Below, piece after piece: positions 8,335 to 17,686 of a stretch of 42,733 nucleotides of DNA. The notes under the pieces were generated by a model. The model ran no database searches and had not been told where the DNA came from. It saw only the letters and a list, made by a program, of their open reading frames with translations. The number at the start of each line of letters is the position of its first letter. The stretch's first letter is position 1. Source of the stretch: Desulfobacteraceae bacterium (GTDB lineage Bacteria > Desulfobacterota > Desulfobacteria > Desulfobacterales > Desulfosarcinaceae); assembly GCA_003599575.1 (NCBI GenBank), contig QZKV01000060.1:1-42733 (forward strand). Direction: 5' to 3'. Position numbers and translations under genes: made by a program.

Positions 8335-9213
8335 ATGCCCTTGAATTTCGAACCCATCCGGCTTGAACAGCAGGCGGATTATCGTGAAAGATTGGCCCGG
8401 TGTGAAAGGATTGCATCGGATTACAGTTTTATCAATTTATGGGGCTGGGGCGGGCATTACGGCTTGCAGTGGGCCTGGCAGGATGGATTGGTTTGGATTC
8501 GGCAGGAAAAGCCCCGCAAGGCTTTGTGGGCGCCGGTGGGCGACTGGACCGCCGTGGATTGGCCGGCGGCATTGAAGTCGGCCAAATCGGTGGCCGACCG
8601 GATGATACGGGTCCCCGAAGCGCTGCTGCACAGAATCACGCAGGCCCTGCGCGGTGACATTCAATTCGAGGATTCCCGCAAACACTGGGATTACCTGTAC
8701 AGCGTGCAGGAACTGGTCGATTTGAAGGGCAACCGTTTCCACAAGAAAAAGAACCTCCTGAACCAGTTCACCAGGAAGACCGACCACACCTATATGGAAT
8801 TCGGCAGCTCCATGGTCGATCTGGCCCTGGGCATGCAGGAAGATTGGTGCACTTGGCGCGACTGCGAAGGTGATGACACCTTGACCGCCGAAAACGAGGC
8901 CATCACCCGCGTATTGAATGACTGGCGCAAGCTGGAAGGCATCACCGGCGGTGCGCTGCAGGTGGACCATATGATGGTGGCCTACACGATTGCCGAAACC
9001 ATGCCGGATGGAACCCTGATAATTCATTTTGAAAAAGCCTGTCCGCGCCACAAGGGAAGCTATCAAGCCATCAACCAGATTTTTCTCTCCCAGGCCCCCG
9101 AAGGATATACCATCGTCAACCGCGAGCAGGATCTGGACGACGAAGGTATCCGCAAGGCCAAGCTTTCTTACAACCCCGTGAATTTCATCAAAAAGTACCA
9201 GATCGTATTGTGA
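8335..9213 (+). CDS. DUF2156 (phosphatidylglycerol lysyltransferase C-terminal-like) protein
   Basis: This 292-residue protein fits the DUF2156 family, a double GNAT-like fold related to the aminoacyl-transfer domain of MprF/LPG synthases. Typical features are SDYSFINLWGW near the N-terminus, GNRFHKKKNLLNQF mid-protein (the K-rich loop seen in the family), VDHMMVAYTIAE, FEKACPRHKGSYQAINQ and NREQDLDDEGIRKAKLSYNP at the end. There is no membrane segment, so it is a stand-alone cytoplasmic member rather than a full MprF flippase/synthase. The substrate is unknown. A rho-independent terminator (9341-9373) follows, so it is probably a single-gene unit. Confidence 0.85.
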   Translation: MPLNFEPIRLEQQADYRERLARCERIASDYSFINLWGWGGHYGLQWAWQDGLVWIRQEKPRKALWAPVGDWTAVDWPAALKSAKSVADRMIRVPEALLHRITQALRGDIQFEDSRKHWDYLYSVQELVDLKGNRFHKKKNLLNQFTRKTDHTYMEFGSSMVDLALGMQEDWCTWRDCEGDDTLTAENEAITRVLNDWRKLEGITGGALQVDHMMVAYTIAETMPDGTLIIHFEKACPRHKGSYQAINQIFLSQAPEGYTIVNREQDLDDEGIRKAKLSYNPVNFIKKYQIVL

Positions 9214-9340
9214 CCCGCCGGATCTGCGGCCATCGGCCGCTAAGCGCCCGGCCGTTTCCCGGTTCCAGGGGGCCGCGTAAGAACGAGGGTTGCAACTCAA
9301 AAGAAAACCGAATATCTAACCCCGAATGACCCGATGTTCG

Positions 9341-9373
9341 AAAACGCCGGTCGGACCGACCACGGCGTTTTTT
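9341..9373 (+). terminator. rho-independent terminator after the DUF2156 gene
   Basis: AAAACGCCG and CGGCGTTTT form the outer stem around an inner GGTCGG/CCGACC dyad, ending in a run of six T. It lies between the DUF2156 gene and the lactate permease ATG. It overlaps a possible but unsupported upstream start at 9334, which argues for the later start at 9412. Confidence 0.75.
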
Positions 9374-9411
9374 ATGCGGCTCGTTGCCAAGAACGAAACT
9401 GGGTGACCATT

Positions 9412-11088
9412 ATGCCTGTCGGATTGCTGGCACTGGCGGCATTTATTCCCATAGCCGTCGTCTTGATCGTGATGGTCCTGCTGCGCTGGCCGGCCGTCCG
9501 GGCCATTCCGTTGGCCTGGCTGTCGGCCGCGATCGTCGGCACGGCGGTGTGGCAGATGCCTCCGCGCCTGGTTCTGGCGGCCACGCTGGCCGGCTTCGGC
9601 AACGCTTTTTCCGTGCTGATCATTGTATTCGGCGCCATCCTGGTGTTGTATACCATGCGCGACAGCGGGGCGACCGAGACCATCAATGCCGGCTTTTTCT
9701 CCATTTCCGCCGACCGGCGCATTCAAGCCATCATCGTTGCCTTTCTGTTCGGAGCTTTCCTGGAGGGCGCGGCAGGGTTCGGCACACCGGCCGCCATTAC
9801 CGCACCCCTGCTGCTGGGACTGGGATTCCCCGCCCTGGCGGCCGTCCTGATTTGCCTGATCAGCAACTCCACCCCGGTCACCTTCGGGGCCGTCGGAACG
9901 CCGATATGGTTCGGTCTTAAAAACCTGCAGCCCCAGATCGAAGCGACCGCCGGCGCTTCCGCCGAGGCTCCCGTGCGCGCTTTTGCCCACTTTCTCCAAT
10001 CGGTCGGACAATGGTCGGCCGTCCTGCATTCCCTGGCGGGAGTCGTGCTCCCACTTTTTGTGGTCTGCTTCATGACCCGCTACTTCGGCGAAAACCGATC
10101 CTGGAAGGAGGGTTTCGGGGTTTGGAAATTCGCCTTGTTGGCAGCGTTTTCTTTCCTTATCCCTTTTTTGCTGACCTCATTTCTGCTCGGGGAAGAATTT
10201 CCGGCCTTGATCGGCGGCCTGGCGGCTCTGGTGGTGGTTGTTCCGGCCGCCAAAAAGGGGTTGTTTCTGCCGGCGCGCACCTGGCATTTCCCGCCCCGCT
10301 CCGGCTGGGAAAAGGAATGGATGGGCGACATCGAGCCCGGCGCGGGAGCGGCGGTACCCCGTATGGGACAGCTGCGCGCATGGACGCCCTATCTGCTCAT
10401 CGGCGCAATTTTGGTGCTGACGAGGGTCACTTTCCTTCCGTTCAGAAATTGGATCACCTCGTTCACTTGGACAGCCGACCAAATCCTGGGATACCCCCAC
10501 GTCAGATGGGTCTTCCAGCCCCTGTACCTGCCCGGCATCGTCCCTTTTGTCCTGGTCGCGCTGCTCACGATTTTCATTCACCGCATGCCCGCGCGGAAAG
10601 TCAAAACGGCGTGGACCGATGCTTTCCTGCGCCTGCGAAATCCGGCGGTGGCCCTGCTGTTCGCCGTGGCCATGGTTGAAATTCTGCAGCAAAGCGCTTT
10701 CAACCCCAACGGATATGCGGCCATGCCGTTGAGCATGGCTGCGGCCGCCGCCGACCTGGCCGGGCGGACATGGCCCTTTTTGGCATCCTATGTCGGCGCC
10801 CTGGGGTCGTTCATCACCGGCAGCAACACGGTTTCCAACCTGCTGTTTGCCGAATTTCAGTACGGCATCGCCGGCGCCATCGATGCACCGCGCCAAATCA
10901 TCATCGCCTTACAGGCGGTCGGAGGGGCCATGGGCAATATGATTTGCGTGCACAACGTGGTGGCCGCTTCGGCCACGGTGGGATTGGTCGGCGTGGAAGG
11001 GCTCATCGTCAGGAGAAATTTTTTGCCGGTCCTCCTCTATGGCCTTATAGTCGGTACAGCGGGCCTCTTTTTCAGCTACATGGTTTGA
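9412..11088 (+). CDS. lctP: L-lactate permease (LctP family)
   Basis: This 558-residue integral membrane protein belongs to the LctP lactate/glycolate:proton symporter family. Hydrophobic helices span almost the entire length. Family motifs include [58 protein letters not shown] and, near the C-terminus, [18 protein letters not shown] and [14 protein letters not shown]. The ATG at 9412 follows GGGTGA and begins directly with the first membrane helix. Import of lactate or glycolate suits an anaerobe that oxidises organic acids; the actual substrate cannot be read from sequence. The phosphofructokinase gene follows after 23 bp and is probably cotranscribed. Confidence 0.93.
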   Translation: MPVGLLALAAFIPIAVVLIVMVLLRWPAVRAIPLAWLSAAIVGTAVWQMPPRLVLAATLAGFGNAFSVLIIVFGAILVLYTMRDSGATETINAGFFSISADRRIQAIIVAFLFGAFLEGAAGFGTPAAITAPLLLGLGFPALAAVLICLISNSTPVTFGAVGTPIWFGLKNLQPQIEATAGASAEAPVRAFAHFLQSVGQWSAVLHSLAGVVLPLFVVCFMTRYFGENRSWKEGFGVWKFALLAAFSFLIPFLLTSFLLGEEFPALIGGLAALVVVVPAAKKGLFLPARTWHFPPRSGWEKEWMGDIEPGAGAAVPRMGQLRAWTPYLLIGAILVLTRVTFLPFRNWITSFTWTADQILGYPHVRWVFQPLYLPGIVPFVLVALLTIFIHRMPARKVKTAWTDAFLRLRNPAVALLFAVAMVEILQQSAFNPNGYAAMPLSMAAAAADLAGRTWPFLASYVGALGSFITGSNTVSNLLFAEFQYGIAGAIDAPRQIIIALQAVGGAMGNMICVHNVVAASATVGLVGVEGLIVRRNFLPVLLYGLIVGTAGLFFSYMV

Positions 11089-11111
11089 GTTTGTTGGGTT
11101 TGGAGGTCAAG

Positions 11112-12410
11112 ATGAACAATATGAGCGAAAACAGTGCGGACTACGCCATACGGAAGATGGGCGCTTGCCGCATTCCTTCACCCATGCCGGACCTCCAATT
11201 TACGGAGGACCATGAACGGGTCCTGCTGCATTCCGATCCCAAGGATGTGAATCGCTTCTTCAGGGAGGGAAATCAGCCGCCGGCGTTCGAAATCGCCGGC
11301 CCGCGCTCCATGATCTTCTTTGATCCCGCCGATCTGAGATGCGGCATCGTGACCTGCGGCGGTATATGCCCGGGCGTAAACGACGTCATTCGCGCCATCG
11401 TGTTGAGCCTTTACCACCACTACGGCATCGACAAGGTGTTCGGCTTTCGGTTCGGATACGCAGGTTTGTCCGCCCGTCCGCCGCATCCCCCGGTTGAGTT
11501 GACGCCCAAGCGCGTGGACGGCATTCATCTGAACGGCGGAACCATTCTGGGCACTTCGCGCGGGCCCCAGGATATCGGCGAAATGGTGGACACATTGCAG
11601 CGGATGCGGATCGGCATTCTTTTCGCCATCGGCGGCGACGGCACGCTACGCGGCCTGCATGCCATTGCCGATGAAATCGCGCGGCGCGGCCTGAAAATCT
11701 CCGTCATCGGCGTTCCCAAGACCATCGACAACGACATCGCTTACATCGAGCAGTCCTTTGGCTTCGAAACCGCGGTCACCGCCTCGCGCACGGCGATCTA
11801 CTCGGCCAACATCGAAGCCACCGGCGCCATCAACGGCATGGGCCTGGTGAAACTGATGGGCCGCCACTCCGGATTCATCGCCGCTTATGCCACGCTTGCC
11901 AACAGCGACGTCAACTACTGCCTGATTCCGGAAGTCCGATTCAGCCGCGACGCCTTTTTGAGCTCCTTGAAGGAAAGACTGCTCAATAAGCACCACGCCG
12001 TCATCGTGGTCGCGGAGGGCGCGGGGCAGGAGCTGATGGAGGAAACCGGCCGGCGGGATGCGTCCGGCAATATCCGCATGGGCGATATCGGCGTTTACCT
12101 GAAAACGCAGATCAGGCAATACTTCCAGGAAACAGGCATGGACTTCACGCTCAAGTACATCGATCCCGGCTATACCATCCGGAGCATGCCGGCCAATCCG
12201 CATGACTCCGTATTTTGTCTCCTGTTGGGTCACAATGCGGTGCATGCCGGTATGGCCGGACGCACCGACATGGTGGTGGGATACTGGAAGAATCACTTTA
12301 CGCACGTCCCGATTTCCCTGGCCGCCTCCGAGCGCAAGCGCATCGATCCGGAAAGCCGGATTTGGAAAAACGTGCTTGCATCGACCGGGCAGCCGGCGAA
12401 GATGCTGTGA
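11112..12410 (+). CDS. ATP-type phosphofructokinase, plant/spirochaete-like group
   Basis: The 432-residue enzyme phosphorylates fructose 6-phosphate. The phosphate-donor loop reads GIVTCGGICPGVNDVIR, then ILGTSRG, AIGGDGTLRG and PKTIDNDI, with the sugar-binding GLVKLMGRHSGFIA and VVAEGAGQ. GGDG (not GGDD) points to ATP rather than pyrophosphate. The lysine in PKTIDND and the long N-terminal extension (about 75 residues) place it in the plant/trypanosome/TP0108-like branch rather than the E. coli PfkA type. The ATG at 11112 is preceded by GGAGG at 11102-11106; a longer open frame upstream lies inside the lactate permease gene and is rejected. Donor specificity needs an assay. Confidence 0.9.
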   Translation: MNNMSENSADYAIRKMGACRIPSPMPDLQFTEDHERVLLHSDPKDVNRFFREGNQPPAFEIAGPRSMIFFDPADLRCGIVTCGGICPGVNDVIRAIVLSLYHHYGIDKVFGFRFGYAGLSARPPHPPVELTPKRVDGIHLNGGTILGTSRGPQDIGEMVDTLQRMRIGILFAIGGDGTLRGLHAIADEIARRGLKISVIGVPKTIDNDIAYIEQSFGFETAVTASRTAIYSANIEATGAINGMGLVKLMGRHSGFIAAYATLANSDVNYCLIPEVRFSRDAFLSSLKERLLNKHHAVIVVAEGAGQELMEETGRRDASGNIRMGDIGVYLKTQIRQYFQETGMDFTLKYIDPGYTIRSMPANPHDSVFCLLLGHNAVHAGMAGRTDMVVGYWKNHFTHVPISLAASERKRIDPESRIWKNVLASTGQPAKML

Positions 12411-12574
12411 AGTCAAGCCGGCCGCCGGCCAATCAGCGATCCCGAAGAGAAAGACTGTGCACGGTACCCCAGGATCAGGATCCCCTATCGGATGGAGAAG
12501 TTTGTGCGTCATCGGCAGATCTGGTTCGAGGAAGAACATTGATTAGCAGTTTAAAAATCGGGCGGGAGTAAGAA

Positions 12575-14938
12575 ATGCTTCACCGGGATCGCGTCAAGCT
12601 GCCCAAGTATGTCTATCCGCCGGAAGAATGGCGGATCGTGGAGAAGAAGTTTTATCCCCGTTTGCTGGAGGGCAGTGAATCCATTTTTTCGATCGGCAAC
12701 GGATACCTGGGCTTGCGCGGCAATTTCGAGGAGGGTGCGCCTGTTTTTCAACACGGGACGTTTATCAATGGATTTTACGAATCCTGGCCGATCGTCTATG
12801 GCGAACTGGCCTTTGGTTTTGCCAAACACGGCCAGACGATCGTCAACGCCATGGACGCCAAGACCCTCAAACTCTATGTCGATGATGAACCGTTCTTTCT
12901 GCCCACCGCCAATCTGATCCGCTTTGAACGCGTCCTCGACATGCGGCAGGGCTTCCTTGACCGGGATATTCTCTGGGAAACGCCGGCCGGCAAGCAGGTG
13001 TCCATTCGATCACAAAGAATCACCTCGTTTGTCAACCGCCACCTGGCTGCCATTTCCTATGAGGTGACCGTACTGAATGCAGATGCCCCGGTGGTGATCT
13101 CTTCGGAGATGTTCCTGGCCCGAACCATTCAGCCGCTGCCCGAAGATCCGCGTCTGGCGCGGGCCTTCAAAGAGCAGATCTTGATGCCGCGGCTCCATGT
13201 CAGCCGCGATCGCCGCATCCTCATCGGCCATCAGACCAAAACCAGTCGAATGTCATGTGTCTGCGGGGTCGATCATGTCATTGAACTGGAGTCGCCCTGG
13301 AGCAGTCAAACCAGCGCATCCGAATATGCGGGCAAAGTGGTGTTTTCCATCAATGCCAAGGCAGGACAGCCGATCCGCCTGGTCAAGTTCATAACCTATC
13401 ACACCTCGCACACAAGCGCGGCGGAAGAATTGGCCGATCGCGCGCAGTGGAGTCTGGACCGCGCCCTTGGACGGGGATTTGCCGCCATGCAGGCCGGGCA
13501 GAAGCAATATCTGGATGACTTCTGGCAGCGCAGCGATTTGCAGGTGGACATGCTGCACAAGGAACCGGAGCGCAACCTGGAGGTCCAACAGGCCATTCGC
13601 TTCAGCCTGTTTCATATTCTGCAGGCCGCCGGCCGGGCCGAGGGCGCCGGCGTGCCGGCCAAGGGGCTGACCGGTCACGCTTACGAGGGGCACTACTTCT
13701 GGGATATGGAGATTTACGTGCTGCCTTTTCTAATCTACACCAGTCCTCAGATTGCCAAAAACATTCTGATGTTCCGTTACAGCATGCTGCCGAAAGCCCG
13801 CCAGCGCGCCCGCGAAGTCAACCAAAAAGGCGCGCTGTTTCCATGGCGCACCATCAACGGCGAAGAGGCCTCGGCCTATTATGCGGCCGGCACCGCCCAG
13901 TATCACATCAATGCCGACATCATCTATGCCCTGATGAAATATGTCCATGCAACCGGCGACACGGACCTGCTCTACAACCAAGGCGCCGAAATGCTTGTCG
14001 AAACAGCTCGTCTTTGGAACGATCTGGGCTTTTACTCGGGGCGGCGCCAGGGCAGGTTCTGCATCCAGGGCGTCACCGGACCGGATGAGTACAATACGGT
14101 GGTTGACAACAACACCTATACCAACCTGATGGCCCGCGAAAACCTGCTGTACGCCGTGGAAACCGTCGAGACCCTTTACGAACGTCATCCCGAACGCTTC
14201 GATCAACTGGTGGATCGGACCCAGTTGAGCATGCAGGAAGTGGCTGAATGGAAAAAAGCGGCGCGGCAGATGTATATCCCCTATGATGAAGAAATGGGCA
14301 TTCATCCCCAGGACGACAGCTTCCTGGACAAAGAGGAGTGGGACTTTGCGAACACGCCTTCGGATAAGTACCCTCTTCTGCTGCACCATCATCCGCTGGT
14401 GATTTACCGCCACCGCGTGATCAAGCAGGCCGATATGGTCCTGGCCATGTTTTTGCTCAGTCATGTCTTTTCGGAGGCCGACAAGCGCCGCAATTTCGAT
14501 TTCTACGATCCATTGACCACCGGAGATTCGTCCCTTTCGGTCGGCATCCAGAGCATTCTGGCGGCCGAACTCGGCTATCTTGACAAGGCCTTGCGCTACG
14601 CGCGCTACTCGGTGCTCATGGACCTGGGCGATGTGGGCGACAATGTCCGCGACGGCGTTCACATCGCCTCCATGGGCGCCGTCTGGATGGTGTTTGTGTG
14701 TGGTTTTGCCGGCATGCGGGATTACAGGGGCGCTTTGACCTTTGATCCGCACCTGTCCAAACGCATCGCGTCCATACGCTTTCAATTGACTGTTTTCGGC
14801 CGGGTGTTGGCCGTGGAGATGAACCAGGCTGCGGCTACGTATACCTTGCGGCAGGGAGAGGAATTGAAGTTGCGCCATCAAGGCGATGAGATTTGCCTGA
14901 CGGCCGAGGCGCCGGTAGTGACAGTTCCCATCAAATGA
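12575..14938 (+). CDS. glycoside hydrolase family 65 protein (disaccharide phosphorylase/hydrolase)
   Basis: At 787 residues it has the three-part GH65 layout: an N-terminal beta-sandwich (starting SIGNGYLGLRGNFEE), an (alpha/alpha)6 catalytic barrel, and a short C-terminal beta domain. The barrel shows GHYFWDMEIYVLPFL and FPWRTINGEEAS. The acid motif GVTGPDEYNTVVDNNTYTN has the general-acid Glu near residue 505. The RQKGALFPW-type loop is present but I cannot separate maltose, trehalose or kojibiose phosphorylase from trehalose hydrolase by eye. Phosphorylases of this family usually sit next to beta-phosphoglucomutase; none is here. The ATG at 12575 follows GGGAG. It is convergent with the DUF2383 gene nine bases on, with no clear terminator between. 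Confidence 0.92.
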   Translation: MLHRDRVKLPKYVYPPEEWRIVEKKFYPRLLEGSESIFSIGNGYLGLRGNFEEGAPVFQHGTFINGFYESWPIVYGELAFGFAKHGQTIVNAMDAKTLKLYVDDEPFFLPTANLIRFERVLDMRQGFLDRDILWETPAGKQVSIRSQRITSFVNRHLAAISYEVTVLNADAPVVISSEMFLARTIQPLPEDPRLARAFKEQILMPRLHVSRDRRILIGHQTKTSRMSCVCGVDHVIELESPWSSQTSASEYAGKVVFSINAKAGQPIRLVKFITYHTSHTSAAEELADRAQWSLDRALGRGFAAMQAGQKQYLDDFWQRSDLQVDMLHKEPERNLEVQQAIRFSLFHILQAAGRAEGAGVPAKGLTGHAYEGHYFWDMEIYVLPFLIYTSPQIAKNILMFRYSMLPKARQRAREVNQKGALFPWRTINGEEASAYYAAGTAQYHINADIIYALMKYVHATGDTDLLYNQGAEMLVETARLWNDLGFYSGRRQGRFCIQGVTGPDEYNTVVDNNTYTNLMARENLLYAVETVETLYERHPERFDQLVDRTQLSMQEVAEWKKAARQMYIPYDEEMGIHPQDDSFLDKEEWDFANTPSDKYPLLLHHHPLVIYRHRVIKQADMVLAMFLLSHVFSEADKRRNFDFYDPLTTGDSSLSVGIQSILAAELGYLDKALRYARYSVLMDLGDVGDNVRDGVHIASMGAVWMVFVCGFAGMRDYRGALTFDPHLSKRIASIRFQLTVFGRVLAVEMNQAAATYTLRQGEELKLRHQGDEICLTAEAPVVTVPIK

Positions 14939-14947
14939 GGTTTTCCG

Positions 14948-15385
14948 TCACGCAAGCGCCTTCAAATTGCTGATGATGTAGTCCAAATGGATTTTGACGT
15001 CGCTGAATTGTTTTCGCAGCAAGTCATGGGCGCTGCCGGGAACTCCCCAGGACACGGCCTCCGCGTAAGATCGATTGGTGCGTTCCTCGGCGGACTGCAA
15101 TGCTTTCAGGGCGCCTTTGGTGCCGCTCAGGCTGCGCAGCGCCGCCACCCCCTCGATAATATAGCCTTTGAAATCCTTTGAGAATTCCGGCGGCCGGCCC
15201 CCCATGTGGGTAATGGCCTGCGTAAGCTCCTGAATGTGCTTCTCATGGCTTTTGCGAAACGCCTCCAGGCGGCTGCGCATGATTTCGTCTTCTATCTTGG
15301 GCGCGGCCTGTTCATAGGAATAGACCGTATCGACACTCATCTGGAGCAGCTCAGCCAACGCATCGATCAGTTCTTGATCATTCAT
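14948..15385 (-). CDS. DUF2383 / PA2169-type four-helix-bundle protein
   Basis: This 145-residue, helix-rich protein matches DUF2383 (ferritin-like four-helix bundle). It begins IDALAELLQMSVDTVYSYEQA, has HEKHIQELTQAITHMGGRPPE in the second helix, and ends with KQFSDVKIHLDYIISNLKAL. Members are often stress-associated; metal binding has been suggested from the fold, not proven. No signal peptide is present. It is a single minus-strand gene convergent with the GH65 gene. Confidence 0.85.
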   Translation of the reverse strand: MNDQELIDALAELLQMSVDTVYSYEQAAPKIEDEIMRSRLEAFRKSHEKHIQELTQAITHMGGRPPEFSKDFKGYIIEGVAALRSLSGTKGALKALQSAEERTNRSYAEAVSWGVPGSAHDLLRKQFSDVKIHLDYIISNLKALA

Positions 15386-15705
15386 ATATCAGCCTTTGTG
15401 TGGGATGGTAAAACGCCGCCTCAACCGTTCCGGCGACCGGGGTATTCGATCCCGGCGTACCCGCTCGTGAGTATCTCCGGGACTTAAATGGAGCTGCCAC
15501 TAAAACGGCCGTCACAGGCCCTCAAGCAAAAAGCGCGGCTTTGAACCGCGGCCGTTCCGCAAGGCCGCGCATGGCCGTGGTCGCACCTGCATCGCTGGGG
15601 CACCTGCAAGGGCCCCTTAAGATGAACATGGCGGGGTGGTGCTTGGAATAAGGTCCCTTTTGTATTTCATCACAAAAAATACTGAAAACCGGAAAAGGTT
15701 GTTCC
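15386..15705. other. intergenic stretch without a gene
   Basis: This is the divergent spacer between the DUF2383 gene and mtgA. Open frames here are GC-driven and lack ribosome sites. A short palindrome AAGGGGCCCTT-like (near 15606-15620) and a GC-rich patch (15535-15575) are the only structures seen. The mtgA promoter begins at 15706. Confidence 0.5.
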
Positions 15706-15735
15706 TTGACAGGCAGGGCCGCTTCTCCATAGAAT
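15706..15735 (+). promoter_or_regulatory. sigma-70 promoter of mtgA
   Basis: A perfect -35 TTGACA (15706-15711) and a -10 TAGAAT (15730-15735) are separated by 18 bases. It lies about 70 bp before the ATG at 15807, which supports that start rather than an upstream in-frame ATG at 15636. Confidence 0.6.
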
Positions 15736-15806
15736 CCGCTCCCTGTTACCGGCACCAGACCGCGCTGTCGCAGCGCCCCAAGCAAAACTGTTTCGATGGG
15801 AAAACA

Positions 15807-16568
15807 ATGTTCAAAAACAACCTGTTCTGGTCTGATCATGACAAGCGCCCGGCTGCCCGGCGCAAAAGGCCGCAGCGCATTCTGGATTTCTTCCGCAGGG
15901 CCGTCAAATGGATTCTCCTGGGTGGGGCGGGTGCGGTGGCAGCCGTTTTGGTGTTGCTTGTGCTGTTGCGCTGGGTGCCTGTGCCCACCAGCGTTTTTAT
16001 GCTGACGCAACATCTTAACGGCCAAAAGCCGGCCTACCAGTGGGTGCCTTGGTCAAAAATATCTCCGGCTGTGCCGATCGCCCTGGTGGCGGCCGAAGAC
16101 CAGCGCTTCCCCGACCACTGGGGGTTCGATGTCAAAGCTATCGGCGATGCACTGAAAGCCAATCATCGGCGCTCAAGCCCGCGGGGCGCCAGCACCATTT
16201 CACAGCAGGTGGCCAAAAATCTTTTTCTGTGGTCGGACAAGAGCTGGGTGCGCAAGGGTCTGGAAGCCGCTTTGACGCTCGCCATCGAACTGTGCTGGTC
16301 CAAACGGCGGATTCTGGAGGTGTATTTGAATATCGCCCAGTTCGGTCCGAATACATTCGGGGTGTCCGCCGCCAGCCGCCGCTATTTCGGCGTCTCCCCG
16401 GCGCGGCTCACCCAGCGCCAAGCCGCTTTGCTGGCGGCGGTATTGCCCAATCCGAAAAGCTACTCCCTTTCGCCGCCCTCACCTTATGTACGGCAGCGCG
16501 CAACCGAAATTGGGGAACAGGTCCGCCGGTTGGGCGGTCCGGCTTACCTGGCAAAGATGAATCGTTAA
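15807..16568 (+). CDS. mtgA: monofunctional peptidoglycan glycosyltransferase (GT51)
   Basis: This 253-residue protein polymerises lipid II into glycan strands at the periplasmic face. A basic N-terminus (RRKRPQR) precedes one membrane anchor (about residues 35-58). The GT51 domain follows with its motifs in order: AAEDQRFPDHWGFD (catalytic Glu), RGASTISQQVAKNLFLW, RRILEVYLNIAQFG and QAALLAAVLPNP. There is no transpeptidase domain, and the length equals that of E. coli MtgA. It ends two bases from the stop of the convergent anti-sigma gene. Confidence 0.94.
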   Translation: MFKNNLFWSDHDKRPAARRKRPQRILDFFRRAVKWILLGGAGAVAAVLVLLVLLRWVPVPTSVFMLTQHLNGQKPAYQWVPWSKISPAVPIALVAAEDQRFPDHWGFDVKAIGDALKANHRRSSPRGASTISQQVAKNLFLWSDKSWVRKGLEAALTLAIELCWSKRRILEVYLNIAQFGPNTFGVSAASRRYFGVSPARLTQRQAALLAAVLPNPKSYSLSPPSPYVRQRATEIGEQVRRLGGPAYLAKMNR

Positions 16569-16570
16569 GA

Positions 16571-16843
16571 CTAATGTTTGTGCAGATCAGATTGGATGGA
16601 TTGCATGATACGGTTGCGGGCTTCCGGACTCAAGGATTCTTCGGACAAGCCGGAGAGATGATCGCTCTGTTCCTTTCGGGAAATATAATTCGTGAAAGCT
16701 CTGATCAACTTGAGCTGCTTGTTGAAACGGGAGCAAAACCGGCACATGAGCAAATGCGTTCTTATGGCCAAACGCTGACCGAGGTTCAATTTGCGGTCGA
16801 ACGATTGAGAAATCAGGTAAGTTGTCTCTCTGCATGTTAGCAT
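16571..16843 (-). CDS. zinc-finger anti-sigma factor (ZAS/zf-HC2)
   Basis: The 90-residue soluble protein has the ZAS pattern: an early cysteine (MLTCRETTYLISQSFDRKL) followed by HLLMCRFC, i.e. the Hx3Cx2C zinc motif, then a basic helix. There is no membrane segment, so it is a cytoplasmic anti-sigma factor. The ATG is preceded by AGAGGA and lies nine bases after the sigma-factor stop codon, so the two are cotranscribed. It very probably holds the adjacent ECF sigma factor inactive until a signal, perhaps thiol or metal chemistry at the zinc site, releases it. Confidence 0.85.
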   Translation of the reverse strand: MLTCRETTYLISQSFDRKLNLGQRLAIRTHLLMCRFCSRFNKQLKLIRAFTNYISRKEQSDHLSGLSEESLSPEARNRIMQSIQSDLHKH

Positions 16844-16852
16844 TGGCGTCCT

Positions 16853-17434
16853 CTAAGTTGACCAGTTTTTCTCGAGACAATGCCGCAGCAAAGCGCGTGC
16901 ACGGTAAAGAATAACGCTCATGTTGTTTGCCGTGACCCTCAGCACTTTGCTTATTTCATCAATGCCCAGTCCCTCCAGTTCTCGAAGGGCAAAGGCATGC
17001 GCCATTCGCTCCGGCAGTTGTTTCAAGCATATCTGAAAAACCTTCCAGAATTCCCCTTGCTCTACTTTTTTTAAGGGATTTCCCGGCCATCTGGACGGCC
17101 GGACGGCCCATGTCCCGTCTGGTTTGAAAAAGTGCTCCAGGAATTCTTCCGCATCCTTGTCTTCGCGAAGGCTTCGTTCTTTGCTGGCCTTGCGGATATA
17201 GTCAATGATCTTATGCTTGAGGATTGCAAGCAGCCATGTCCTTTCGTTCGAACGCCCCTGGAAGTCTTCCAAGCCGTGAAGGCCCGCAAGGAAAGTCTCT
17301 TGAACCAGATCTTCGGCGGCCTGGCGATCTTGCAGCCTGCGCAGAGCGTATCGAAAAAGGTAGTCGCCATGCTGCTCGACCCAGCTTTGCGGGTTTGCCG
17401 CCTGTAGACGGGTTGGATTTCCCTGGTCAACCAT
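16853..17434 (-). CDS. ECF-type RNA polymerase sigma factor
   Basis: This 193-residue sigma factor has region 2 (YLFRYALRRLQDRQAAEDLV, then ERTWLLAILKHKIIDYIRK) and region 4 (LPERMAHAFALRELEGLGID, then NNMSVILYRARALLRHCLEK). Regions 1 and 3 are absent, as in the ECF group. The ATG at 17434 is preceded by GGGCGGGCGAA; an upstream GTG-type start near 17503 would add 23 residues without homology. It is cotranscribed with a ZAS anti-sigma factor. The 26-bp element found at 19963-19988 and 21390-21415 is a candidate target promoter, but I see no copy upstream of this gene itself. Confidence 0.92.
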   Translation of the reverse strand: MVDQGNPTRLQAANPQSWVEQHGDYLFRYALRRLQDRQAAEDLVQETFLAGLHGLEDFQGRSNERTWLLAILKHKIIDYIRKASKERSLREDKDAEEFLEHFFKPDGTWAVRPSRWPGNPLKKVEQGEFWKVFQICLKQLPERMAHAFALRELEGLGIDEISKVLRVTANNMSVILYRARALLRHCLEKNWST

Positions 17435-17604
17435 TTCGCCCGCCCCAATCGGGTTATGCGATTTTACCGGAAGGATGTTGCGCCAAAAGCCTCCTGTTCG
17501 CATATCAAAGCCCGAAACCGCTGTAAAGCTCTCCCGAATGCGTCCCGCAATTCTCGCGGAATGGCATTCAGTCGCGACAACCCTTCCAGAAAGGTGTCTC
17601 TCTT

Positions 17605-17643
17605 GTCGTACTCGTACACGTACTCGTTCTCGTCCTCGATCGA
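17605..17643. repeat. period-6 array of TCGTAC-like units
   Basis: The units TCGTAC, TCGTAC, ACGTAC, TCGTTC, TCGTCC and TCGATC follow one another in register. It begins about 43 bp beyond the stop of the flavoprotein gene (17687) and upstream of the sigma-factor gene. Only one arm is present, but the unit is itself nearly self-complementary. It closely resembles the array at 34002-34082. Confidence 0.65.
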
Positions 17644-17686
17644 AATGATGGATTCGGAAAGCCGTTTATTCTTATAAGTACATTGG

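Noticed and set aside
10770..11111. N-terminal extension of the phosphofructokinase frame
   Set aside because: It overlaps the lactate permease gene out of frame; the ATG at 11112 has a good ribosome site and the family N-terminus.
15522..16025. Minus-strand frame of 167 codons opposite mtgA
   Set aside because: It covers the mtgA promoter and 5' end on the other strand; composition and lack of a start site mark it as a shadow.
17605..17643. CRISPR-like or coding interpretation of the TCGTAC array
   Set aside because: Units are 6 bp with no spacers, and the reading frames across them are low-complexity.
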